Source of the DNA: CALHVX01 sp039198065
GTDB taxonomy: Bacteria; Pseudomonadota; Gammaproteobacteria; Pseudomonadales; Azotimanducaceae
Direction: 5' to 3'
Assembly: GCA_039198065.1 (NCBI GenBank)
Contig: JBCCTU010000002.1
Coordinates: forward strand, 806,001-870,000
Length of the DNA: 64,000 nucleotides
The notes beneath the pieces were generated by a model. It searched no databases. It worked only from the letters and a program-made list of their open reading frames with translations, and was not told where the DNA came from. Positions 53,798 to 61,802 of this stretch are shown piece after piece. The stretch's first letter is position 1. Each line of letters opens with the position of its first letter. The translations under genes were made by a program, and so were the position numbers.

Positions 53798-55033
53798 CTA
53801 GAGGGCGCTAAAAATCAACGATCCATTGGTACCGCCGAAGCCGTAGGAGTTACTGAGCGCATGGCGCAAGCTGAGCTCGCGGGCGCTGCCCGGAACATAG
53901 TCCAGATCGCAACCGTCACCGGGTTTCTCGAGATTGACTGTCGGATGAATCTTGCCGTGAACCAGCGACAGTACCGTGAGCACCGCTTCCACGGCACCGG
54001 CAGCACCCAGCAGGTGGCCGATCATCGATTTGGTAGAACTCACCGGCACCCGGGTATCAGCGCCAAACACGGCTTTCACGGCACGGGTTTCGGCGACGTC
54101 GCCCAGCGGTGTCGAGGTGCCGTGCGCGTTGACGTAGTCGATCGCGTCGGCACTCAGCCCCGCGTCCCGAAGCGCGTTACGCATGCTCGCGACGGGCCCG
54201 GAGCCGTCCTCTGTCGGACTGGTGATGTGGTACGCGTCACCGCTCATTCCAAAACCCGTGACTTCCGCATAGATGCGTGCGCCGCGTGCTTCTGCATGCT
54301 CAAGGCTTTCAAGTACCAGTGCGCCGGCGCCATCACCGAGCACGAACCCATCCCGGTCAGCGTCCCACGGCCTGCTGGCCAGGTGCGGTTCATCGTTGCG
54401 TGTCGACAACGCCTTCATCGAGCCGAACGCGGCGATGGTGAGCGGTGAACAGGCTTGCTCTGCGCCCCCGACGACCATCGCGTCGGCGTCTCCGTATTGA
54501 ATCAGCCGAGCGCCAAGACCGATGTTGTGCGTTCCTGTGGTACACGCAGTTACGGTTGCCAGGTTAGGACCGCGGAAGCCGTGGCGAATCGATAAATTCC
54601 CGGAAATCATGTTGATCACGCTAGCCGGTACAAAGAACGGCGAAACGCGTCTTGGGCCCGAGTTGAGCAACGTTGAATGGGTCTGCTCGATGGTGTTGAT
54701 ACCACCGATGCCAGAGCCGATGGACACACCAATGCGATCCTGGTCTGTCTGTTCGCCGCTAAGACCGGCGTCGGCGATCGCCTGCTCGCCGGCGATGATG
54801 CCGTAGTGGATGAAGGGATCGAGTCTGCGCGCCTCCTTGCGATCGATCCAGGGGCTGATGTCGAGGTCTTTCACCTCTGCGGCAATGCTAACCCCGTGAT
54901 GCTCGGTATCGAACAGTTCGATTGGCGCAACGCCGTTGGTTCCGTTGAGGGCCGCTTCCCACGCGTCATCGACGGTGTTGCCGATGGGAGAAAGCACCCC
55001 AAGACCAGTCACGACTACTCTACGTTTTGCCAT
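53798..55033 (-). CDS. fabF: 3-oxoacyl-ACP synthase II
   Basis: 411 residues (E. coli 413). It condenses malonyl-ACP with acyl-ACP in elongation. Catalytic Cys in TVTACTTGTHNIG, the two His in NAHGTSTPLGD and STKSMIGHLLGAAG, and the C-terminal SYGFGGTNGSLIF are all present. It follows acpP on the same strand with 158 bases between, so it may have its own promoter. Confidence 0.96.
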   Translation of the reverse strand: MAKRRVVVTGLGVLSPIGNTVDDAWEAALNGTNGVAPIELFDTEHHGVSIAAEVKDLDISPWIDRKEARRLDPFIHYGIIAGEQAIADAGLSGEQTDQDRIGVSIGSGIGGINTIEQTHSTLLNSGPRRVSPFFVPASVINMISGNLSIRHGFRGPNLATVTACTTGTHNIGLGARLIQYGDADAMVVGGAEQACSPLTIAAFGSMKALSTRNDEPHLASRPWDADRDGFVLGDGAGALVLESLEHAEARGARIYAEVTGFGMSGDAYHITSPTEDGSGPVASMRNALRDAGLSADAIDYVNAHGTSTPLGDVAETRAVKAVFGADTRVPVSSTKSMIGHLLGAAGAVEAVLTVLSLVHGKIHPTVNLEKPGDGCDLDYVPGSARELSLRHALSNSYGFGGTNGSLIFSAL

Positions 55034-55191
55034 TGCGAGGTCTCTGCGTCTGCAACCAGATCAGCGCGCAGGAGCGTAACACTGCAATCAGTTCCTGCGT
55101 TCAGCGAGGGCTACTACATCGGTCCCGGATGCCGAAGGCGTTGGCCGGTCTGGCGTATCGAAAGTGTGGGGCCGTGGTCCCCGTGATCGCC

Positions 55192-55425
55192 TTACTGGTG
55201 TGCGAGGATGTAGTCGATCGCCTGCTTGACGGTAGTGATCTTCTCCGCCTCTTCGTCAGGAATTTCTGTCTCGAACTCTTCCTCGAGCGCCATGACGAGT
55301 TCTACCGTGTCCAGCGAGTCCGCGCCGAGATCTTCCACGAAAGAGGCTTCGCTCTTGACGTCTTCTTCTTTGACGCCGAGCTGCTCGCAGATCAACTTTT
55401 TAACGCGTTCTTCTACGTTGCTCAT
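55192..55425 (-). CDS. acpP: Acyl carrier protein
   Basis: 77 residues, very acidic. The phosphopantetheine Ser lies in LGADSLDTVELVMALE. It carries the growing acyl chain for FabF, FabG, FabD and others. Length and sequence are close to E. coli AcpP (78). A strong sigma-70-like promoter is placed about 62 bases upstream of its start. Confidence 0.98.
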   Translation of the reverse strand: MSNVEERVKKLICEQLGVKEEDVKSEASFVEDLGADSLDTVELVMALEEEFETEIPDEEAEKITTVKQAIDYILAHQ

Positions 55426-55493
55426 GCTTTAGGGGTCTCCCTGGGGTTCTCGAACAACTCGGTTCGGTCGTTCGCTCGGCAAGGCGGTGGCGC

Positions 55494-55522
55494 ATTCTAT
55501 AGATCGAATATTGCCAGTTCAA
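55494..55522 (-). promoter_or_regulatory. Sigma-70-type promoter for acpP
   Basis: On the minus strand, TTGAAC (55522-55517), a 17-base spacer and TAGAAT (55499-55494) match four of six and five of six consensus positions. Transcription would start near 55487, about 62 bases before the acpP start codon. acpP commonly has a strong promoter of its own, and the 169-base gap after fabG supports this. Confidence 0.55.
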
Positions 55523-55594
55523 GCAAGCCGATCCGTCGGTTTCCGGTGCTCAAGTGCGGCCAGGTTGCACCGCGTCCTGATGCGCTCTGAAACA

Positions 55595-56329
55595 TCAATC
55601 AAGGCGCATACCCCCGTTGATGTGAAGCGTTTCGCCGGTAACGTAGCCGGCGGAATCGGACAGAAGAAACGCAGTTGCCGCGGCAATGTCTTTGCCCTGC
55701 CCCATGCGACCTAAGGGGATTCGCTGCAGCAGCGCCTGTTGCTGATCGTCGTCTAGCTCAGCGGTCATGTCCGATTCGATAAATCCCGGGGCAACGGCAT
55801 TGACCGTTATGTTACGAGACGCCACTTCGAGGGCGAGGGCTCGGGTAAAGCCTTCGAGTCCAGCCTTACTGGCCGCGTAGGCAGACTGGCCAGGATTGCC
55901 GTTTCGCGCCACGACGGAACTGAGATTCACTATTCTGCCGGCTCGCGCGCGCATCATGGGACGAAGCGCAGCTCGCGCGACCCGCATCGCCAGCATAAGG
56001 TTCGCGGCAAGAACCGTCTGGATGTCCTCGTCGCTGAGCCGCATGAGCAGGTTGTCAATCGTCATGCCGGCGTTGTTGACAACCGCGTAGGGCAATCGCT
56101 CCTTGGCTTTGAGCTGTGCAAACAGCGCGTCTACCGAGGCGGGATTTTCGGACGTCAGCACGCAGCCGTAGCCGCGTTCGCCGAACCAGTTCCCAAGGCT
56201 CTGTGCGCCGTCGGTGCGCGTCGCCGTCCCAACGACATACCAGCCGTCGTCAAGCAGCCGTTGTGCTATCGCTCGCCCGATACCGCGGCTCGCCCCCGTC
56301 ACAAGGGCTGTACGGCCTCCATCTCCCAT
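55595..56329 (-). CDS. fabG: 3-oxoacyl-ACP reductase
   Basis: 244 residues, the length of E. coli FabG. NADPH motif VTGASRGIGRAIAQ, NNAG at about 85, catalytic Ser-Tyr-Lys in NLSSVVAR and YAASKAGLE, and the terminal VTGETLHINGGM are all there. It follows fabD by 44 bases on the same strand. Confidence 0.97.
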   Translation of the reverse strand: MGDGGRTALVTGASRGIGRAIAQRLLDDGWYVVGTATRTDGAQSLGNWFGERGYGCVLTSENPASVDALFAQLKAKERLPYAVVNNAGMTIDNLLMRLSDEDIQTVLAANLMLAMRVARAALRPMMRARAGRIVNLSSVVARNGNPGQSAYAASKAGLEGFTRALALEVASRNITVNAVAPGFIESDMTAELDDDQQQALLQRIPLGRMGQGKDIAAATAFLLSDSAGYVTGETLHINGGMRLD

Positions 56330-56373
56330 GCACCTTACTCCGTTTTCTGCCGTTTTTACCCGTCAGCCAGCGG

Positions 56374-57312
56374 TTAGCTGGACAGCGCGTCGATCGTTGC
56401 CACCATGGTGTCCGGGCGATCCGTCGCGTGAACCTTTAGGCCTCGTTCGATTCGTTTGACCAGCCCGCCTAGCACCTTTCCCGGTCCGCACTCGATCGCA
56501 GCCGTCACCCCTGCAGCGGCGATGGCCTGCACGGATCGCGTCCACTGCACAGGCTCGGCAAGCTGCGCGAGCAAACGGCGCTTCAGACCGCCCAAATCCT
56601 CTGCTCGTTCAGCGTCTACGTTGTGCACGATGGGGATGTTCGGCATGCGGAGTTCGACAGCGTCGATCGCTGCCTTGAGCTGAGCACCGGCGGGCGCCAT
56701 GAGCGCACAATGTACGGGGACGCTCAGATTGAGCATCACAGCTTTTTTCGCGCCGGCCGCCTTGCATAGCTCGATAGCACGAGCGACGGCGGGTTTGGCG
56801 CCGGCAATGGCGACCTGTCCCGGTGCGTTGTAGTTTGCCGGGCTAACGACTGTCTCATCGGTTGCGGCCTCAGCACATGCGGATTCGACACGCTCATCGT
56901 CAAGGCCCAGCACTGCGGCGATCGCACCTTCTCCCACCGGAACGGCCTCTTGCATGAACTTGCCCCGCAGGTGAACGAGCCGCACGCCAGCGTCGAAGGA
57001 CAGGGCACCGCCGCAAACCAATGCGCTGTACTCGCCTAAACTGTGGCCGGCTAGTACGGACGGCGCGGGGCCACCCTCGCTGCAGTAGTGCTCCCACAGT
57101 GCAACGCTGGCCGTGAGAATCGCCGGCTGCGTGAACTCCGTAAGATTCAGAGTTTCCTCAGGCCCCTCGAACACATAATCGAAGAGCGGTGCGCTGATGG
57201 CATCAGACGCTTCCTTAAACCGTTGTTTAATGGCCGGTACACGGTCAGCGAATTCACCGAGCATGCCCACGCTCTGGGCACCCTGCCCCGGGAACAACGC
57301 AGCAATTGTCAT
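56374..57312 (-). CDS. fabD: Malonyl-CoA:ACP transacylase
   Basis: 312 residues (E. coli 309). AALFPGQGAQSVGM starts the chain, the catalytic Ser is in AGHSLGEYSAL, and the catalytic His is in VPVHCALM. It loads malonate onto ACP. In E. coli fabH sits between plsX and fabD; here the gap to plsX is 118 bases and holds no gene. Confidence 0.97.
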   Translation of the reverse strand: MTIAALFPGQGAQSVGMLGEFADRVPAIKQRFKEASDAISAPLFDYVFEGPEETLNLTEFTQPAILTASVALWEHYCSEGGPAPSVLAGHSLGEYSALVCGGALSFDAGVRLVHLRGKFMQEAVPVGEGAIAAVLGLDDERVESACAEAATDETVVSPANYNAPGQVAIAGAKPAVARAIELCKAAGAKKAVMLNLSVPVHCALMAPAGAQLKAAIDAVELRMPNIPIVHNVDAERAEDLGGLKRRLLAQLAEPVQWTRSVQAIAAAGVTAAIECGPGKVLGGLVKRIERGLKVHATDRPDTMVATIDALSS

Positions 57313-57430
57313 GAGACACGGTCCTTTGTAGTCGTTCAGTTCGGCGATTCAGCTAAGCGTTGCCGCTCACCGCGCTCGCAAGTGTACCTGAGCGCCCGAC
57401 GACCGCCGTCACGTCGCCAGGGTATGCGGG

Positions 57431-58414
57431 TTATGCGGTCGTGCCGGCCAGGCGATGCTGCACGGCGACGACGGCTCGACGTACGGCGTGGCCAAAGGCC
57501 GCTTGCGAGGCTGCGCCGTGGCTTTTGATCACCAGCCCGTTCAAGCCTAGAAACTGAGCACCGTTGTATCGATCGGTATCGAGGCTCTCACGAATACGTT
57601 GCAACGCCGGTTTAAGAAGCGATAGCGCCGCTCGTTGTAACGGACCCGTTGTCTGTATTTCCTGACGCACCAGGTGCCGCGCCATCGTGGCTGTGCCTTC
57701 GATCGATTTCAGTGCGATGTTGCCGACCAGCCCATCGCAAATGACGACATCCGCTGCGTTTTCAAACAGCTCGCTTGGCTCAACGAAACCAATGAAATCA
57801 AGCTCTGGATCCGCGCCCATCAAAGACGCTGTCGCGCGCAGCGCCGCGGGACCTTTGCCCTGCTCGGTACCAATGTTTAGAAGCGCTATGCGCGGCTGCT
57901 TAATGTTACTGAGAAGCTGTGCGGCCTTGCGAGTCAAATGCGCAAACGCGTGCAGCTGAGGGGGTGTGCAGGTCACGTTGGCGCCAAGATCCGCCATCCA
58001 AAACGCCCCGCGCTGGCCCAGGAATTCTCGGGCAATCATTGGCCGCTCAACGCCCGGGGCCGTACCGAGCAGATGGCGCGATAGTGCCAGTAATGCGGCG
58101 GTATCGGCAGCACTTACAACTGCGGCAGCCTGCCCCGAACGGTGGCAGGCAAGCGCAGCACCGGTGCTCGTACCGGGCCAGCGTTTCAGTACCTGTCGCA
58201 GACCGGCTTCACTGGTGAGGCGATCCGGTGCCGACACCAGCTCAAAGGCTTCCGGAATCATGTCGTGAGATGCCATGACCGCGCGAATCTGATCGCAGTC
58301 GCCGAACAGTTTGAGTGTTGCTAACTCATTCAGCCCGCGCAGCGCGGGTATAGTGACCTGCGGGCCGTGATCGCCACCCATACAGTCGACCGCGATCGTG
58401 GGTACGGCCGACAC
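57431..58414 (-). CDS. plsX: Acyl-ACP:phosphate acyltransferase
   Basis: 327 residues. It makes acyl-phosphate from acyl-ACP for glycerolipid synthesis. AVDCMGGDHGP at the start, LLNIGTEQGKG in the middle and DVVICDGLVGNIALKSIEG toward the end are standard. It starts 18 bases after the rpmF stop, as in E. coli. Confidence 0.96.
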   Translation of the reverse strand: MSAVPTIAVDCMGGDHGPQVTIPALRGLNELATLKLFGDCDQIRAVMASHDMIPEAFELVSAPDRLTSEAGLRQVLKRWPGTSTGAALACHRSGQAAAVVSAADTAALLALSRHLLGTAPGVERPMIAREFLGQRGAFWMADLGANVTCTPPQLHAFAHLTRKAAQLLSNIKQPRIALLNIGTEQGKGPAALRATASLMGADPELDFIGFVEPSELFENAADVVICDGLVGNIALKSIEGTATMARHLVRQEIQTTGPLQRAALSLLKPALQRIRESLDTDRYNGAQFLGLNGLVIKSHGAASQAAFGHAVRRAVVAVQHRLAGTTA

Positions 58415-58432
58415 AGCGCAACCTTGGCTTGA

Positions 58433-58606
58433 TCAGTCTTTGTCGACAACCTTTTCACCGCGGTAGAAGCCGTCCGCGCTCACGTGATGCCGGCGATGCG
58501 TCTCCCCGGTCGCCGGATCGATCGACAGTGTCGGCTTCTTCAACGCATCGTGAGAGCGACGATTGCCGCGACGAGCGCGAGTTGATTTGTTCTGTTGAAC
58601 GGCCAT
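58433..58606 (-). CDS. rpmF: 50S ribosomal protein L32
   Basis: 57 residues, starting MAVQQNKSTRARRGNRRSHD and ending EKVVDKD. Its size and Arg/Lys-rich start are those of L32. Ribosome-binding site taaggaa lies just upstream of the ATG. Its place between the DUF177 gene and plsX is the universal one. This form has no zinc-binding CxxC pair, so it is the zinc-free type, as in E. coli. Confidence 0.97.
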   Translation of the reverse strand: MAVQQNKSTRARRGNRRSHDALKKPTLSIDPATGETHRRHHVSADGFYRGEKVVDKD

Positions 58607-58626
58607 GACTATTCCTTAAGCGTTTT

Positions 58627-58658
58627 ACGTATCTGACGTATCTGACGTATCTGACGTG
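58627..58658 (+). repeat. 9-nt tandem array upstream of rpmF
   Basis: acgtatctg is repeated three times without change (58627-58653), followed by a partial copy, acgtg. It lies between the yceD stop and the rpmF start, on the co-transcribed leader of rpmF, close to the ribosome-binding site. Confidence 0.9.
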
Positions 58659-58745
58659 GTTTGCGCGGTCATCGGTTCAGCGCTGCGTTCGCTTGTACCT
58701 TCTTCTGCGTGAACCGCTGTAGCGCGCAGTGCCCGCGCATTACCC

Positions 58746-59387
58746 TTATTCTTCGAGATCCTTCTTCGTCTCGCCCAGTAGCTCTTTGAGCTGTGCGAAC
58801 GGTCGTTGTCTGTCCGCGGCAACAGCGGTGCCACCCGCACTCTCTGCTGGCACCTTCGAGCTGTGACTACCAGGCCTTACAGTGCCGTTTAACACGCCCT
58901 CATCCAGAGGACCGTAGCTCAGTCCCGGGCGACGCGCGCAGTCCTTAATGGGACAGGGTCCGATCGGCAGCGCCAGCAGCAGCTCATCTTCAAGCAGCGC
59001 TACAACGTCCATTTGCGCCGGCTCGACTAGGCGCACATCAAGCGTTTCTCGCTGATCTCGATCAAGTCGTTCCAGTTCCAACTCAGTCAGTAGCCGCAGC
59101 TCAAACTGCGCCTCGACACTCCGGTCGACCGCGTCGAGGCAGCTTGCACAAGCAAGCGCTATGTTCACCTGGCACGATCCGCTGACGAGCACTCTGTTGT
59201 GATCATCGAGGGAAAAGCGCACCGTGTAGCACACCTCGGCCGGCGGGGTTTCCGCGGCGTCACAGATTCGCGGCATGGCGTCGGCGTTCACCGCCCCTTC
59301 GAGGACGACGAGAGATTCCCGCCGCCGCTCGATCGCACCTACAATGCTTCGTCTGTCGACCGATCTCAGGTCCATGAATCCGGCCAC
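58746..59387 (-). CDS. yceD: DUF177 protein YceD
   Basis: 213 residues, longer than E. coli YceD (173). LACASCLDAVDRSVEAQFEL and the following acidic stretch are the DUF177 signature, and LLALPIGPCP is its later part. In plants and E. coli the family helps 23S rRNA processing or assembly. The C-terminal 40 or so residues are a variable tail. The start could be the ATG at 59387 or the one at 59375. The gene heads the rpmF-plsX run. Confidence 0.9.
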   Translation of the reverse strand: MAGFMDLRSVDRRSIVGAIERRRESLVVLEGAVNADAMPRICDAAETPPAEVCYTVRFSLDDHNRVLVSGSCQVNIALACASCLDAVDRSVEAQFELRLLTELELERLDRDQRETLDVRLVEPAQMDVVALLEDELLLALPIGPCPIKDCARRPGLSYGPLDEGVLNGTVRPGSHSSKVPAESAGGTAVAADRQRPFAQLKELLGETKKDLEE

Positions 59388-59524
59388 TACCCGTGCCTAC
59401 GGACGCTAACGCCAACCGCGCTCAGCACACGCGGCGGAAGCTACCAACGAAGCGTAGTCCTGTAAAGCGCTAGCACCGGCAAGAAACCAGATAAAGACGT
59501 TTGTAATCAGGAAGTTCCGAACTC

Positions 59525-60211
59525 GTGGCAACCTCAACCCGCAATGATGCCAACCAGGCCCCAGGATCCCCGACGGCAAGGCAGTCTGACGAACACCCCA
59601 CGACGCCTTCGCCCTGGGGACTACCGAACCTAATTCTGGCCTCAGGATCGCGTTACCGGGCGGAACTGCTCGCGCGGCTGAGGCTCCCCTTTACCCAAGA
59701 CTCGGCCGACATTGATGAATCCTCCCAACCTCGGGAACACCCCTACGATCTGGTGTTACGGCTCGCCGTGCGCAAGGCATCGGTCGTGGCTGCACGCCAT
59801 GTCAATGGCGTCGTCATCGGCAGCGATCAGGTTGCGGTCGCCAACGGAGAAATCCTGGGTAAGCCGCACACGGAGGAGCGGGCCAAAATTCAACTCCGTA
59901 AACTGAGCGGCGTGCGAGTCCGCTTTTACACGGGACTGTGTGTCTACGCTGCCAGCCAGCGGCTCAAGCTGACCGCCGTAGACCTCACAGACGTTCAGTT
60001 TCGGACGCTCAGCGACGGCGAAATCGAGCGTTACGTCCTGCTCGAGCGGCCCCTGGACTGCGCCGGCGCGATCAAATCGGAAGCGCTGGGGAGTACGCTG
60101 TTTGAACGCATTGAGAGCCAAGATCCCACTGGGTTGATCGGGCTTCCCTTGATCCGGTTAGCTGCACTGCTCCGCCAGGCCGGCATCGACCCACTGCTTG
60201 CCCCCAGCTGA
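59525..60211 (+). CDS. maf: Maf-family nucleotide pyrophosphatase (YceF-like)
   Basis: 228 residues, GTG start. A polar, Pro/Thr-rich N-terminal stretch of about 36 residues precedes the Maf domain, which opens with LILASGSRYRAELLARL. IGSDQVAVANGEILGKP and AGAIKSEALGSTLFERIES carry the catalytic Asp/Lys/Glu residues. It hydrolyses non-canonical nucleotides such as m7GTP in the YceF branch. It diverges from yceD with 137 bases between. An internal start cannot be ruled out, as the extension is not typical. Confidence 0.93.
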   Translation: MATSTRNDANQAPGSPTARQSDEHPTTPSPWGLPNLILASGSRYRAELLARLRLPFTQDSADIDESSQPREHPYDLVLRLAVRKASVVAARHVNGVVIGSDQVAVANGEILGKPHTEERAKIQLRKLSGVRVRFYTGLCVYAASQRLKLTAVDLTDVQFRTLSDGEIERYVLLERPLDCAGAIKSEALGSTLFERIESQDPTGLIGLPLIRLAALLRQAGIDPLLAPS

Positions 60212-60245
60212 AACGCCGCCGGAACCGCCACCCAGGGTTCATCGT

Positions 60246-61196
60246 TCATCGGGAGTTGGCCCGGTCGAACCATAGAGCGAATTCGTGCGGCACCGTTGCC
60301 GCGACGACCAGGCGCTGACCGCCGTGGTGCAGACGTAACCGTTCCGCATGGAGACACAGGCGATTGATGCCGTGGTAGCGCCAGCGCGCTTGCTGTGCGT
60401 CGCTGCCGTACTTCGAGTCGCCGGCAACTGGACACCCCTGGCTTGCGGCATGTACGCGAATCTGGTGGGTCCGACCCGTTCGGGGAGATGCCTGAAGTTC
60501 AGAGAGCTCGGTCCCGGCACGGATGCACTCGACATCGGTTTGCGACGGTTTGCCAGCTCGGCGATCGACCCGCACCCGTCGCTCACCCGAAGGCGTCAGG
60601 GTGCGCCGGAGTGGCGTGTTGATACGCAATCGCCCCTTCATCCAGCAACCGTCAACTAGCAATCGATACCGCTTGCCGACGCGGTGCTCGCGAAACTGCT
60701 GTTGCAGCGCGATGAGCGTCGCTCGGGACTTCGCAATCGCCAGGCAACCGGAGGTGTCTCGGTCGATTCGGTGAACCAGTTCCAGAAACGGGCCCGAGCG
60801 GAGCTGTTTGAGTGCTTCGATGGCTCCGATCTGAACACCGCTGCCGCCGTGAACGGCCAGCCCCGAGGGTTTATCGATGATCAGCAAATCATCATCTTCG
60901 AATAACACCCGCTGCTCGAGGTCGTCAAGGAGGGAGCGGGTCGCCCTGCCTCCCGTCGGCGCACGGTCCGGCTCGGCTCGAGGCGAGGGACGAAACGGTG
61001 GAATCCGCAGGTCATCTCCGGCTTTGAGGCGGTAGTGAGCGGCCTTGCGTCCGCCATTGACTCGCACTTCGCCGCGCCGGATCAGACGATACACGGCACC
61101 CTTCGGGACCCGCCCGAGCAGGCGTTGCAGGTAGTTGTCGAGTCGCTGACCGGCGTAGTCCGGTGAGACCTGCAGGTGGCGGACGCCGTCAGCCAC
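60246..61196 (-). CDS. rluC: 23S rRNA pseudouridine synthase RluC
   Basis: 316 residues (E. coli 319). An S4 domain (about 14-70: LDNYLQRLLGRVPKGAVYRL) is followed by the catalytic domain with the Asp in HRIDRDTSGCLA. PRTGRTHQIRVH and DSKYG are also there. It makes pseudouridine at 955, 2504 and 2580 in E. coli 23S rRNA. It diverges from rne as in E. coli, with a 606-base gap. Confidence 0.95.
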   Translation of the reverse strand: MADGVRHLQVSPDYAGQRLDNYLQRLLGRVPKGAVYRLIRRGEVRVNGGRKAAHYRLKAGDDLRIPPFRPSPRAEPDRAPTGGRATRSLLDDLEQRVLFEDDDLLIIDKPSGLAVHGGSGVQIGAIEALKQLRSGPFLELVHRIDRDTSGCLAIAKSRATLIALQQQFREHRVGKRYRLLVDGCWMKGRLRINTPLRRTLTPSGERRVRVDRRAGKPSQTDVECIRAGTELSELQASPRTGRTHQIRVHAASQGCPVAGDSKYGSDAQQARWRYHGINRLCLHAERLRLHHGGQRLVVAATVPHEFALWFDRANSR

Positions 61197-61802
61197 GGTG
61201 CTTGCCGAACCAGCGCAGCCTGCGGGGCGATATTGTCCGCGAAACGTACCGTAAGTAATTGAAGGACTTAGCGGTCACTGCTACAGTGCTGCCTGCAGAT
61301 GAAGTCGGGACGACAGCATACTGCGGTTGACCAGCAGACTCCTACCCGGGAGCTTTCGCCAGGCCCCGTGAGCGCAGACTTTCCTGCGCCGCGATTCGCA
61401 ACATACGTCCCCGACCCTCGCGTTTACCGCTTCCGTGTGGCTGGACGCGCACATCGCAACAAGCCGATCGGCGCGATTCGGCCAGCGGTTGTTTGATCCC
61501 GGCCGTCGACGCGCGATCAGTGCATACCCAGAGCGCCACTACTTAGGTCGCTCTGACGACACAGGACTCAAGGATTTCGGTCAAAGCGCTGCCGTCGAAC
61601 ATAACGTCGGAGCGCTGGGCCTCAAGGAACGCACACACCAGCCGTCGCGGCACCCCGGTGCGCCGCTGGTGAACCCACCGAAACGACGTCCAACACCGTC
61701 GCCCAGGTGGTACATAGCACCGCGTGCGCGCTACCCACTGCGCATCGCAGTCGATTGACCGGATGTTCCCGGCCCGCCGATCCGTACACAGGAAAGGCAC
61801 GC
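61197..61802. other. Long rluC-rne intergenic region and likely RNase E leader
   Basis: No gene is supported in the 606 bases; short frames on both strands lack domains and ribosome-binding sites. E. coli rne has a 361-base untranslated leader that RNase E itself cuts to set its own level. A leader of about 510 bases here would play the same part. The RNase E start has AGGAAAGG just upstream. Confidence 0.5.
61259..61287 (+). promoter_or_regulatory. Candidate sigma-70 promoter for rne
   Basis: TTGAAG (61259-61264), a 17-base spacer and TACAGT (61282-61287) match four of six positions each. The site lies just inside the intergenic region near rluC and would give a leader of about 510 bases. 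Confidence 0.35.
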
